A stretch of DNA of 64,000 nt. Origin: JBFWUW01 sp050247075. Its GTDB lineage: Bacteria; Planctomycetota; Planctomycetia; Pirellulales; JBFWUW01. The position numbers and the translations under genes were made by a program. Shown one piece after another: positions 37,080 to 45,691 of the stretch. Under the pieces are notes generated by a model that was not told the DNA's origin, did not search any database, and was given only the letters and a program-made list of their open reading frames with translations. The stretch covers positions 62,001-126,000 of the forward strand of contig JBFWUW010000009.1 of NCBI GenBank assembly GCA_050247075.1, in the 5' to 3' direction. Position 1 is the stretch's first letter; every line of letters starts with the position of its first letter.

Positions 37080-37305
37080 GAGAACCAATTCCGATCGGGA
37101 AGTTTATGCGCGAGAGCGCTTGGGGATAGGGCGAATTTCACGGCGACCTCTGTTCTCGGACGCACCTTTGTCGAGCGCCGCGGGGCAAAAGTTCCCTCGG
37201 ATAGAGCAGAAGCGGCAAAAATGAGGAGTTCGTTCGCGAGTCAGACAACTATACCTTATCCGCAAGTGTAATCGCGGCAACCTATTAGGCAAATTCGCCG
37301 AGACC

Positions 37306-37333
37306 TTGTCCGCAGGCGGCTACCTCTTATAAT
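37306..37333 (+). promoter_or_regulatory. Promoter of the membrane/TiaS-like gene pair
   Basis: TTGTCC (37306-37311) and a perfect TATAAT (37328-37333) are separated by 16 bases, placing the transcript start near 37340, about 78 bases before the ATG at 37418. It lies in the divergent region upstream of the giant gene. Confidence 0.55.
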
Positions 37334-37393
37334 ACCCGCCAAATAGCATTTTTGTGCCATTTGAACTCGTGGGCGACAAAGCAAGACGTCGTT

Positions 37394-37417
37394 CGTTTCA
37401 TCCTTCATCCTTTCCCC
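37394..37417 (+). repeat. Pyrimidine heptad tract abutting a start codon
   Basis: Units CGTTTCAT, CCTTCAT and CCTTTCCCC end immediately before the ATG at 37418, in the same way as the tract before 28116. No Shine-Dalgarno sequence is present. Confidence 0.6.
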
Positions 37418-38032
37418 ATGTTCTCACCCCATCCTGGCCTGATGTCGCAAACGCGATTGCCCAGCCTGTCGCGGCCCGGTGCCGGCATGGCCGCCGCGGA
37501 ATGGGGAGCATTGTTGTTGATTGGCGCGGTGGCGGCATTCGCGACGAACTTTTGGAGTTTGAACCTGCGGCTGCCCGGCCACGCCATTATCCGGTCGGTT
37601 TTTCCCATGGCGTTTGGCCTGGCACTGGTTCCTCGCCGCGTGTCGGGCTGCGTAATGGGCCTGGGGGCATTGGCCACGGCCTTGGGCTTTGAAGCGGCCG
37701 GCATCGACGGACCTGGCCTGGGGGCTACCACCAGCTTGTGCCTGACCGGGCCGATGCTGGACGCCGCTTTGGCGTTGACGCGCGAAAGCGGCCGGGTCTA
37801 CCTGGGCCTTGCCTGCGGCGGCCTGGCCTCGAATTTAATCGCCTTGGCGATCCGCGCCGTCCCTAAGTATTTTGCCCTGGAAGGGAGCGGCGGCCCTTGG
37901 GCCAACTGGTGGCCTCGTGCCGTACTAAGCTATCCGCTGTGCGGGCTGGCAGCCGGTTTGTTATCGGCCTTGGTCTGGTTTCAATTCCGCCGGCGAGATC
38001 CCTCCTCAGGCCTAGGCGGGCCAATCGCATGA
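37418..38032 (+). CDS. Polytopic membrane protein, unknown
   Basis: 204 aa with about five hydrophobic helices: WGALLLIGAVAAFATNF, IIRSVFPMAFGLALVP, VMGLGALATALGFEA, VYLGLACGGLASNLIALAI and AVLSYPLCGLAAGLLSALV. It ends in a basic tail. The Gly/Ala-rich small helices recall S components of energy-coupling-factor transporters, but no family was identified. Its stop overlaps the start of the next gene as ATGA, so the two are translationally coupled. A good TATAAT promoter lies upstream. Confidence 0.68.
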   Translation: MFSPHPGLMSQTRLPSLSRPGAGMAAAEWGALLLIGAVAAFATNFWSLNLRLPGHAIIRSVFPMAFGLALVPRRVSGCVMGLGALATALGFEAAGIDGPGLGATTSLCLTGPMLDAALALTRESGRVYLGLACGGLASNLIALAIRAVPKYFALEGSGGPWANWWPRAVLSYPLCGLAAGLLSALVWFQFRRRDPSSGLGGPIA

Positions 38033-38757
38033 TCTACGTCGGCATCGACGATACGGATACTCTGGAGTCGCCCGGCACCAATCAGCTTGCCAAAGCCCTG
38101 GCCGAGCGTCTCCGAAACCGCCTGATCTGCCGCCAGATCACACGGCATCAACTGCTGTACGACCCGCGTGTTCCGTACACCAGCAAGAACGGCTCGGCTT
38201 CGCTGTTGTTTGAGCCATTGCCGGCAAACTCCCCGCCAACCGTGGCCGCACTGGCCGCCGAACTGCGGGAAGGCATGGCGGAGTGGTATTTGCCAGGCAG
38301 CGACCCGGGCTTGTGCGTGGCGGAACAGGTGCCCGCGGAGATCACCGACTGGGGCCGGCGCTGCCAACAAGAAATCGTCGATCAACAAGAAGCCCTGCGG
38401 TTGGCCGACCGCCATGCCATCTATTTGGAAGGCTTGGGCGGCACCCACGGAGGCGTGATTGGCGCTTTGGCCGCGGTGGGCCTGATCGCGGCTGGCCGCG
38501 ATGGCCGCGTGGTGCGGTGGGGCGATTGGCCCGACGATCTGACGGGGCCGGTCGATGCCTCGCTGTTGCTGGCCCGCGGGCTGGAGATACGCCAATTCGA
38601 CCAAGCCGGCAGCGAACTGGGCTGCATCGTGACGAGCGGCACGGTCGACGTCGGCAAGCGGTTGCGGCCCAATTGCCGCGACGGGCGGATCGTGCTGCTG
38701 GTGGCACCATCGGCGGATAAGTCCGCGGCCGATTGGCAAGCCGTGCGATGCGTGTGA
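38029..38757 (+). CDS. TiaS N-terminal-domain-like protein (DUF1743 type)
   Basis: 242 aa. The N-terminus MIYVGIDDTDTLESPGT carries the DDTD signature of archaeal TiaS, the ATP-dependent agmatine-tRNA(Ile2) C34 ligase. The middle block LGGTHGGVIGALAAVGLIAAG matches the second conserved TiaS motif. The OB-fold and zinc ribbon of TiaS that bind tRNA are absent and length is about half. Bacteria use TilS/lysidine, so a different substrate is likely. The start overlaps the stop of the membrane protein, so the two products probably work together. Family placement is good; function is open. Confidence 0.72.
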   Translation: MIYVGIDDTDTLESPGTNQLAKALAERLRNRLICRQITRHQLLYDPRVPYTSKNGSASLLFEPLPANSPPTVAALAAELREGMAEWYLPGSDPGLCVAEQVPAEITDWGRRCQQEIVDQQEALRLADRHAIYLEGLGGTHGGVIGALAAVGLIAAGRDGRVVRWGDWPDDLTGPVDASLLLARGLEIRQFDQAGSELGCIVTSGTVDVGKRLRPNCRDGRIVLLVAPSADKSAADWQAVRCV

Positions 38758-38773
38758 CGGGTGGCCACGGCTG

Positions 38774-39262
38774 CTACAGGTAATGGTCCAAAATGGCCCG
38801 GCTGGCGCCGTCAAGCTGGCGAGTGTTTTCCACCAGGTAGCGGATGCCTTGCGCGTCGATGACGAGCACGCGGTCGGCATCCAACCGGCGCACGTCGTCC
38901 TCGCTCTTGATCCGCAGCCGCGTTGGCCCGCGGTCGGTTTCCACCTGCCACTCCGACCAATCGGCGGCGGTGACGCGGCTGGTGATGCGCGAGATACGTG
39001 GAGAAAACTCGCGGCGCGCCAAGTCTTGCAGCAGAAACTCGCGCGTGGCGGGGGGCAGATCGGCCACATCGGCGATGAGCGCCAGTTCGCGGCCGTGCGA
39101 ATCGCACAGGGCGATGTAATGTTCGCGGTCCGATAGAGGAAAGCAGCGGACGGGCTCTACCCCGACATGCGTTTGGCCGTCGGCGGCGGCCAGCACCAGC
39201 CGTCCAAACGAGTCGTGGCTCAGTTCAAACGTCGGCTGGCCATTGGGTGAAGGGGCGGGCAT
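38774..39262 (-). CDS. DUF1854 protein
   Basis: 162 aa. The C-terminal half is the DUF1854 signature: VETDRGPTRLRIKSEDDVRRLDADRVLVIDAQGIRYLVENTR (read in parts: TRLRIKSEDDVRRL, then RVLVIDAQGIRYLV). In database naming this family is linked to cyanophycin metabolism and usually sits beside a dedicated ABC exporter, as here. Its ATG overlaps the stop of that exporter gene (TAATG), so the two are translationally coupled. The N-terminal half is beta-rich. It is cytoplasmic and lacks catalytic motifs; an accessory role for the exporter is likely. Confidence 0.82.
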   Translation of the reverse strand: MPAPSPNGQPTFELSHDSFGRLVLAAADGQTHVGVEPVRCFPLSDREHYIALCDSHGRELALIADVADLPPATREFLLQDLARREFSPRISRITSRVTAADWSEWQVETDRGPTRLRIKSEDDVRRLDADRVLVIDAQGIRYLVENTRQLDGASRAILDHYL

Positions 39263-41571
39263 TAGTCGGCTCCGTGGGCCAGTTCGATCTGGGCCCGATG
39301 CAGCCGGGCATACATCCCCTGGCGCTCCAGCAGTTCGTCGTGGCGGCCCTCCTCGGCGATCCGACCGCGCGACATGACAATCAGCCGGTCGGCCTTGCGC
39401 AGGGTGCTCAACCGGTGCGCCACGGCAATCGTCGTGCGGCCGCGGATAAGGTTATCTAGCGCGGCCTGGATGTCGCGCTCGGTCTCGGTATCGACCGAAC
39501 TGGTGGCTTCATCCAAGATCAAGATGCTAGGGTCGATCAACAAGGCGCGGGCGATGGATATACGTTGACGCTCGCCCCCGGAGAGCATCTGCCCGCGCTC
39601 CCCCACGAGGCTGTCGTAGCCGTCGGGCAGCCGCAAGATAAACTCGTGCGCCCGCGCGGCACGGGCGGCGTCGATGACCTCTTGCCGGGTGGCTTCAGGC
39701 CTTCCGTAGCAGATGTTTTCGGCGATGGTGCCAAAGAACAAAAAGGGGTCTTGCAGCACAATGCCAATATGCCGGCGATAGTCGGCGATGCCGTATTGGC
39801 GGACGTCGTGGCCATCGACCATGACCGAACCGCTGCTGACATCGTAAAATCGGCAGACCAAGTTCACCAAGGTGCTCTTGCCCGCCCCGCTGGAGCCGAC
39901 CAGGCCGATCATCTCCCCTGGCTCAATCGTCAGGTTGAAGCCATCCACGACCAGCCGGTTGCCGTACCGAAACGCGACATCGCACAGTTCAATGCGGCCT
40001 TTTATTTCGCCCGTGGGAATGGGGTTGGCCGGTTCGGGTACGGTGGGATCGCGGTCCAGAATTTCAAAGATCCGCTGCGCGCTGGCGGCCGCCCGTTGCG
40101 TGACGGAAAACATCCGGCTCATTGACTCTAGCCGCGTATAGAAGCGGCCGATGTACGCCAAGAAAGCCGAGAGCACGCCGACGGTAATCTGTGTGTTGAA
40201 GACCTGCCAGGCCCCAAAGGCCCAAATCACCAGCAGGCCCAGTTGATTGAGAAACACCACCATCGGCCAGAAGAAGGCCCATACCGTATTCACGCGGTCG
40301 TTGGCTTCCACCACGCGGTCGTTGGCCCGGCCAAAGCGGCCGATCTCGCGGCGTTCTTGGGCAAACGCCTTGACCACGCGCATGCCGGGGATGGTGTCTG
40401 CCAGCACGCTGGTCATTTCCGACCAGGCCCGGCCGCCGCGCCGAAAGCCGGTCGTCAGCCGCCCGCGCATGTAATAGACCATCCAACCAATCACGGGAAA
40501 TGGCACGACGCAGGCAATCGCCAGCCGCCAGTCGATCACCGCCAAAATCACCGCCGTACCGATAATCATCAGGCAGTCGGTGGAAAAATCGACCACGCTG
40601 TCCGAAATAAAACTGCAAATCCGGTCGGTATCGGTACTGATGCGGGCGATCAGGTCGCCGGTCCGTTTTCCGCCGAAGTATTCCAGCGAAAGTTGTTGCA
40701 GGTGGCCATAGGTGCGGTTGCGCAGATCGGCGCTGATTCGCTCGCTGACCCAGGCCATCACCACCCCTTGCGCCCAGCCCAACAGCCAGGCCGCCACGGC
40801 CGCGGCCAGCAAGCCCGACAGGTACAACAGCACCAACCGCAGCCGGTTGCCCGAATCTTGACGCAGCTTGAACAGCTCCTCGGACTTGGCCGCGGCATCC
40901 AAGTCGGGCCGCTGCTTGATCGCCTCGACCTCGTTCTGGTGCGGAATCAGCACATCGTCCAGCAACGGCATCGTCAAATACGGCGGCACCAGCCCGGCGG
41001 CCGTGGTAGCGAAGGTCAACAACAGGCCCAGGAAAATCAGCCCAGACCGGTTGCGGGCGAAGCCGACCAGCCGCAGCAGCGCCCCGGCCCTCGGCGGAGC
41101 TTCCACCTCGTCGAGCGGTTCGCCAATATCGTCATTCAGGTCCAACCGCTGCCCGGCCCGTAAGTCGTCCAACCGTTCGACCAGGCGTCGAACCGCCGGC
41201 GCGCGATCGACGGTGTATCTCCAACAGGCAATGCGTCCGTTGGGCCCCGTCAGTTCCAGCGTGCCAATGCCTGCCCGGTCAGACAGTTGCAGTGCAGCCT
41301 CTGGCGGCAGGGAAAAGCGTTCCAGCTCTTGTTCGGCGGGCTGTTCTGGTACGTCGTCGGCCGCGCATTCCGAAGGGGGACCGATGGAAAACAGATGCTG
41401 GCTGGAAAGAACCACCAGGCCGCGGGCAAACCGCAGATCAGAATCGAGGTTGGGCTCAAACCAGGCGACAACCGTTTCGTCAGCCGCCAATTGGCCTTCA
41501 ATGCGGGCACGCAGCGCCGCGGGCAGCACGTTCCAAGCGTCGGCGGGCGAATCCAAGGGGGGACCAGGCAT
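39262..41571 (-). CDS. ABC exporter (fused permease and ATPase) with N-terminal PH-like domain
   Basis: 769 aa. Residues 1-165 form a soluble beta-rich domain (LAADETVVAWFEPNLD, RGLVVLSSQHLFSIG) not usual in half-size exporters. Six membrane helices follow (about 185-470), then the nucleotide-binding domain: Walker A VGSSGAGKST, Q-loop VLQDPFLF, signature LSGGERQRISIARALL, Walker B ILILDEATSSVD and H-loop AVAHRLST. It should work as a dimer in the cytoplasmic membrane. Coupling to DUF1854 matches the cyanophycin-associated exporter type; the transported compound is unknown. It is the third gene of a four-gene minus-strand operon. Confidence 0.9.
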   Translation of the reverse strand: MPGPPLDSPADAWNVLPAALRARIEGQLAADETVVAWFEPNLDSDLRFARGLVVLSSQHLFSIGPPSECAADDVPEQPAEQELERFSLPPEAALQLSDRAGIGTLELTGPNGRIACWRYTVDRAPAVRRLVERLDDLRAGQRLDLNDDIGEPLDEVEAPPRAGALLRLVGFARNRSGLIFLGLLLTFATTAAGLVPPYLTMPLLDDVLIPHQNEVEAIKQRPDLDAAAKSEELFKLRQDSGNRLRLVLLYLSGLLAAAVAAWLLGWAQGVVMAWVSERISADLRNRTYGHLQQLSLEYFGGKRTGDLIARISTDTDRICSFISDSVVDFSTDCLMIIGTAVILAVIDWRLAIACVVPFPVIGWMVYYMRGRLTTGFRRGGRAWSEMTSVLADTIPGMRVVKAFAQERREIGRFGRANDRVVEANDRVNTVWAFFWPMVVFLNQLGLLVIWAFGAWQVFNTQITVGVLSAFLAYIGRFYTRLESMSRMFSVTQRAAASAQRIFEILDRDPTVPEPANPIPTGEIKGRIELCDVAFRYGNRLVVDGFNLTIEPGEMIGLVGSSGAGKSTLVNLVCRFYDVSSGSVMVDGHDVRQYGIADYRRHIGIVLQDPFLFFGTIAENICYGRPEATRQEVIDAARAARAHEFILRLPDGYDSLVGERGQMLSGGERQRISIARALLIDPSILILDEATSSVDTETERDIQAALDNLIRGRTTIAVAHRLSTLRKADRLIVMSRGRIAEEGRHDELLERQGMYARLHRAQIELAHGAD

Positions 41572-41601
41572 ATCGAAGTCGAGTCGCGGTTCCGCCCGTG
41601 G

Positions 41602-44295
41602 CTATTCGTATTGCAACGCGCGCACCAATTCCAGCCGGGCTGCGCGCTCGGCGGGTGCCCAGGCCGCCAGCACCACAATCAAAAATGCCGCGGCAAACGA
41701 CACGGCCATCATCACCGGATGAAACTCAAACTGGATAGGGTGGCCCGTGCCAGGCATCGAGGCCTTGTTGACCAGCCAGGCAATGCCCACGCCCGTCACG
41801 ATGCCGGGGACCAGCCCCAAAAAGCCCATGATAGCGGCCTGGCCCAAAATCATCTTGCGGACCTGCCCCTGCGTCATGGCGACAATCCGCAACAGGCCCA
41901 ATTCGCGGGTTTGCTCCAACACGTTCATGGTCAACGTGTTGACAATGCCAAAGGCGGCCACGACGAAACCCAAAAACAGCAGTCCCCACAAACAGCCGAT
42001 GACCCCGGCCATCAGCCCTTCGATCAATCGGGCGATATCGTCAAACGAGTTCAGCAGCCACCCCTGCTCAATGCACAAATTCTGCAAGTGGGAACCGACC
42101 TGTTTCTCGGCCCCGTCTGCCACGCTGACAATAAAGGCACTGACGCCCGTATCGCCAAAGAAGGGCGCGGCGGTCTTGCGTTCCAGATAAATGGCCAACC
42201 CGCCGTAGTTGTATTCGTTGGTGGTACCGACAATCACAAATTGCTGCTCACCACTGGGTGTGTCTACCCGAATCTTGTCGCCGCGCGACAACGACATGTT
42301 TTGCGCCACTACGGTGCCGATCACGGCCTCTCCGCGCATCAGGCCCGCGCGGACTTCCTCCGTAGTGCCATCGACCAGCGCCAGGCTGACATGGTCGGGG
42401 CTTTTGAAGTCGCGAATGATGACCGTGACCTGTTCGGTGGCCGGCTCGGTTTCACCCGGCTTGATGGTGTTGTGGCGGGCATCGGTCTTGACCCAGCGCA
42501 TGGTCTCGACCATTTCCACGCCGGGTATGGCGGCGATCTCGGCTTCGGTCTCCGGCGGAATATCGGGGACGCTGCCGGGCGCGTTGTTGGGCAACATGGC
42601 CCGCACGAAGAAATCTCCCACCACGGTGCGGTGGTACCAGTCTTGGATCTCGCGGACGTTATCGACCAGCGTACCGGCCAGGCCAATGCCCGTGCTGATC
42701 GCCACAAACAACACGCCGATCGTCAATGAGGTGCGGGTCCGCCGCCGCAGAATCTGCCGATGTGCCAGCCGGCCCTCGACCCCCAACAGAGGCTTGAGCA
42801 CGGCGGCGGCTACGCTGGCCAACGTACCAATCGTCTTGGGGAGCAGCAGCACCAGGCCAATCAATAGCGTCACGGCGCTGCCAATGGCCAAATACATCGG
42901 CAGCCAGCCCATGATGCAACCGGTAAGAATGCCCAGCGTCACCACGACAATTCCCGCGCCAAGAATGGTGTAGATGATGGGGAAGCCGTCGCGGTCTTCC
43001 GGAGCCATCGCGGCCATGCCTTCCAGGGGAGAAAGCTTGCCCGCCCGCCGCGCTGGCAAATAGGTGCCGGCGAACGAAATGCCCATACCAAACGCCGCAC
43101 CCAGGGCAAAAGGAGACCACGTCAAATCGAGCGGTGGCACCGCGGCCCGCCCCAGTTGGGTCATGGCCTTCGTCAAAAAGTAGGCCCCACACAGGCCCAC
43201 GCCGGTTCCGATGATTGTTCCGGCAACACCCATTGCCAAGCCTTCCTGGACCAACATCCGCATGACTTGCTTGCGCGTGGCACCAATGGCCCGCATGATG
43301 CCCAGTTGCCGGCGGCGCTCGCTGACGTTCATCAAAAAGGTGTTGAGGATGATGAATACGGCCACCACCAGCGACAACGCGGTCGCCAGCCGCAAGCCCA
43401 TTTCGGTCTGCTGCTGGGTCATCTCCGCCTGTTGCGTGCGGGCAATTGGCGGACGCACGCTCAATTCCACATGCAGTCCGTCCAGTTTTTCCACGTTGGC
43501 CGATTCATCGTCGACCGGTTCATCTGGCACCAATGCCGCTTGTTGCTGGCGTTCGGTCCCTTCTCGATTCAGTTCCTCCAGTCGGGCGGCGATGGTCGCT
43601 TGAATCTGGTCGCGATCGGCACCCTTGTCCAAAATAATCTGTATGGCGGTGACGGGTTGCGGCGCTCGATGAACGTCGGAGTATAGAATCTCTCGGGCGC
43701 TGGATAGCGACATTAGCACCATGCCCCCTTGGGCCAAAGATGCCGCCTCGCGCGACTCAAACAGGCCGGCCACGGGGACTTCATAACGCTGCGATTTTTG
43801 TTGGCTCCGCTTGTCGCGGCCGATGATCTCGACTTTGTCGCCGACCTTTAATTGCAGCCCGCGGGCAAAGCCGTGCTCCAGCACCAGACTGGGCCCATCG
43901 CCAAAGAATGAGCCATCGACCAGCTTGAAGTCGCGAAATTGCTGGCTGGATTGAGGGTCTATCCCCATCACGCTGGTGCCAAACCGCTCCATGTTCGACA
44001 GGTAAATCACGGTCTGCTTCTGCACGACGGGAGTGACCGCTTGCACGCCTGGCACTTGCGATAGCCAGGAAAGTACCTCGCCCTCGGGGAACGACTCACC
44101 CGCCAAGCCGACGACCTCCAGGTCGGCCCTTCCAGCCAAAGCCATAAACATGCCGTTGTACGCCTGGCGCGTGGCGGCCGTGGCGATGGAAACAGCCACC
44201 ACGGCGGCCACGCCCAGCACAATGCTAAGCAACGTCAACGTGGCACGGCCGGGCCGGCTTTTGATCTGGCGAAGCGTGAACCGCCACAGCTTCAT
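41602..44295 (-). CDS. MacB/FtsX-type ABC transporter permease
   Basis: 897 aa. Begins MKLWRFTLRQIKSRPGRATL with a first helix LLSIVLGVAAVVAVSIA. Two FtsX core domains are present: the first around residues 290-430 (LSLVVAVFIILNTFLMNVSERRRQLGIMRAIG), the second at the C-terminus (LGFVVAAFGIVNTLTMNV, then EQTRELGLLRIVAMTQGQV). Between the halves are periplasmic MacB-type domains. It pairs with the LolD-like ATPase, whose stop overlaps this ATG (ATGA). Such systems do mechanotransmission or lipoprotein/peptide handling. No MacA adaptor is present. Confidence 0.9.
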   Translation of the reverse strand: MKLWRFTLRQIKSRPGRATLTLLSIVLGVAAVVAVSIATAATRQAYNGMFMALAGRADLEVVGLAGESFPEGEVLSWLSQVPGVQAVTPVVQKQTVIYLSNMERFGTSVMGIDPQSSQQFRDFKLVDGSFFGDGPSLVLEHGFARGLQLKVGDKVEIIGRDKRSQQKSQRYEVPVAGLFESREAASLAQGGMVLMSLSSAREILYSDVHRAPQPVTAIQIILDKGADRDQIQATIAARLEELNREGTERQQQAALVPDEPVDDESANVEKLDGLHVELSVRPPIARTQQAEMTQQQTEMGLRLATALSLVVAVFIILNTFLMNVSERRRQLGIMRAIGATRKQVMRMLVQEGLAMGVAGTIIGTGVGLCGAYFLTKAMTQLGRAAVPPLDLTWSPFALGAAFGMGISFAGTYLPARRAGKLSPLEGMAAMAPEDRDGFPIIYTILGAGIVVVTLGILTGCIMGWLPMYLAIGSAVTLLIGLVLLLPKTIGTLASVAAAVLKPLLGVEGRLAHRQILRRRTRTSLTIGVLFVAISTGIGLAGTLVDNVREIQDWYHRTVVGDFFVRAMLPNNAPGSVPDIPPETEAEIAAIPGVEMVETMRWVKTDARHNTIKPGETEPATEQVTVIIRDFKSPDHVSLALVDGTTEEVRAGLMRGEAVIGTVVAQNMSLSRGDKIRVDTPSGEQQFVIVGTTNEYNYGGLAIYLERKTAAPFFGDTGVSAFIVSVADGAEKQVGSHLQNLCIEQGWLLNSFDDIARLIEGLMAGVIGCLWGLLFLGFVVAAFGIVNTLTMNVLEQTRELGLLRIVAMTQGQVRKMILGQAAIMGFLGLVPGIVTGVGIAWLVNKASMPGTGHPIQFEFHPVMMAVSFAAAFLIVVLAAWAPAERAARLELVRALQYE

Positions 44296-45032
44296 CGTTT
44301 GCGCTCCCGCACCAGCACTTCACCCACTTCCTGGCGCGGTTCTTCCTCGCTGCGGATAAGGCCGTCGCCGATATGAATGACGCGGTCAGCCTGTCGGGCG
44401 ATTTCATGATCGTGCGTAATCATCACAATCGTCTGGCGGTGTGTGTCGACCAGGCTCCGCAGCAAGTCCATCACCAGTTCGCCATTCGCACTGTCCAGAT
44501 TGCCGGTCGGCTCGTCCGCCAGCAAGATCTTGGGGTTGATCACCAATGCCCGGGCAATCGCCACCCGCTGTTGTTCACCCCCCGACATTTCGCTGGGGAT
44601 ATGCGTGCTGCGCTTTTCCATGCGGACTTGGTGCAAGGCTTCCATGGCCCGCTCTTGGGCCGTCTTGGCATCGACATTGTCCAACAGCAGCGGCAGCGAG
44701 ACGTTTTCCTCGGCTGTAAGCGTGGGGAGCAGGTTAAACGACTGAAAGATAAAGCCGATCTCGCGGCGGCGGATGATCGTACGGTCGTCGTCGCTGAGGG
44801 TGGCCAGATCGCGGTGGTTGAACAGCACTTTGCCCTCGGACGGCGTATCGACGCCCCCCAGGATGTGCAGCAGCGTGCTCTTGCCGGAACCCGACTTGCC
44901 CATAATGGCCAGCAGTTCACCCTCGCTGACATGCACCGTCACGCCCCGCAAGGCCTCCACTTTAGCCTCACCGGTGCCAAACACGCGGCGGACATCCAAC
45001 GCTTCCAGGACATAATGTGCGGATGATTCCAT
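44292..45032 (-). CDS. ABC transporter ATP-binding protein, LolD/MacB type
   Basis: 246 aa from the ATG at 45032 (MESSAHYVLEALDVRRVFG); the frame extends upstream without a better start. Walker A IMGKSGSGKSTLLHILGG, Q-loop FIFQSFNLLP, signature MSGGEQQRVAIARAL, Walker B ILLADEPTGNLD and the H-loop MITHDHEIA are all intact. The GVDTPSEGKV and ARQADRVIHIGDG segments fit the LolD/MacB class. First gene of the operon 45032 to 38774; its stop overlaps the permease start. Confidence 0.92.
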   Translation of the reverse strand: MESSAHYVLEALDVRRVFGTGEAKVEALRGVTVHVSEGELLAIMGKSGSGKSTLLHILGGVDTPSEGKVLFNHRDLATLSDDDRTIIRRREIGFIFQSFNLLPTLTAEENVSLPLLLDNVDAKTAQERAMEALHQVRMEKRSTHIPSEMSGGEQQRVAIARALVINPKILLADEPTGNLDSANGELVMDLLRSLVDTHRQTIVMITHDHEIARQADRVIHIGDGLIRSEEEPRQEVGEVLVRERKR

Positions 45033-45691
45033 GTTCGCTCGTTGTAGCCCGCGGGTTGCTGGGGACTGATTGCCGCGGCCCGCACCGGCGGGACGCCCGG
45101 CCAAGAATGTGGCCCCATCTTAACGAACGTGCAGTTTACCGCTTGTGGCGCAGCCGTACAGTGGAGAACCGCCAACGTATCCACCCGAACGGACTGCTCC
45201 CAGCGGCGGCCCCCGGCGACCGTGGATAACAGGGAAGCCCTGGCGAAATATACCGCCGACGGTAGCCGCAAAGGTCCTGCTTTGCCGGCTTGATCCGCGA
45301 ATGAGCTGTCCAGCTAAGGTACAATAGCGGAACCAACACGCTAGCGCATCGTCGATTACCTCGAATCGGAATCCGTCGGCCGTCAGTGGTGGCCGAATCC
45401 ATCGCTCAAGTCTTGGCTCGAGAATTGTGACCACACGGGGTAAACTTAATGTACAGTGCATGTACTCGTGGCTTGGCTGGCGGAGGCTTAATGCAAGGCT
45501 AGCGCCTAGCCCGCGACCAGCGGAACAACCCGCCTTGGGGCCCCCCCAACAAGTGTCCACCAAATTAGCATTGGATGTGTAAGCGTCCGGCTATCGACAA
45601 GTACTTTGGCGGGGCTGGAAACGTGGCGACTGGCAACTCACCCGGGACCGGGGGAGCGGACAGATTTATGGGGCCATTCAGGGAGACCAAC
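45033..45691. other. Divergent intergenic region, ABC operon and cytochrome operon
   Basis: About 660 bases. No gene supported; a 147-codon minus-strand frame has no ribosome site or family. TACAAT at 45320-45325 is a -10-like match but lacks a -35 at normal spacing. The small near-palindrome GTACAGTGCATGTAC near 45450 could be a protein-binding site. Promoters for both directions should be here. Confidence 0.4.

Noticed and set aside
45120..45563. 147-codon minus-strand frame in the divergent region
   Set aside because: No ribosome site or family; it lies where both promoters should be.
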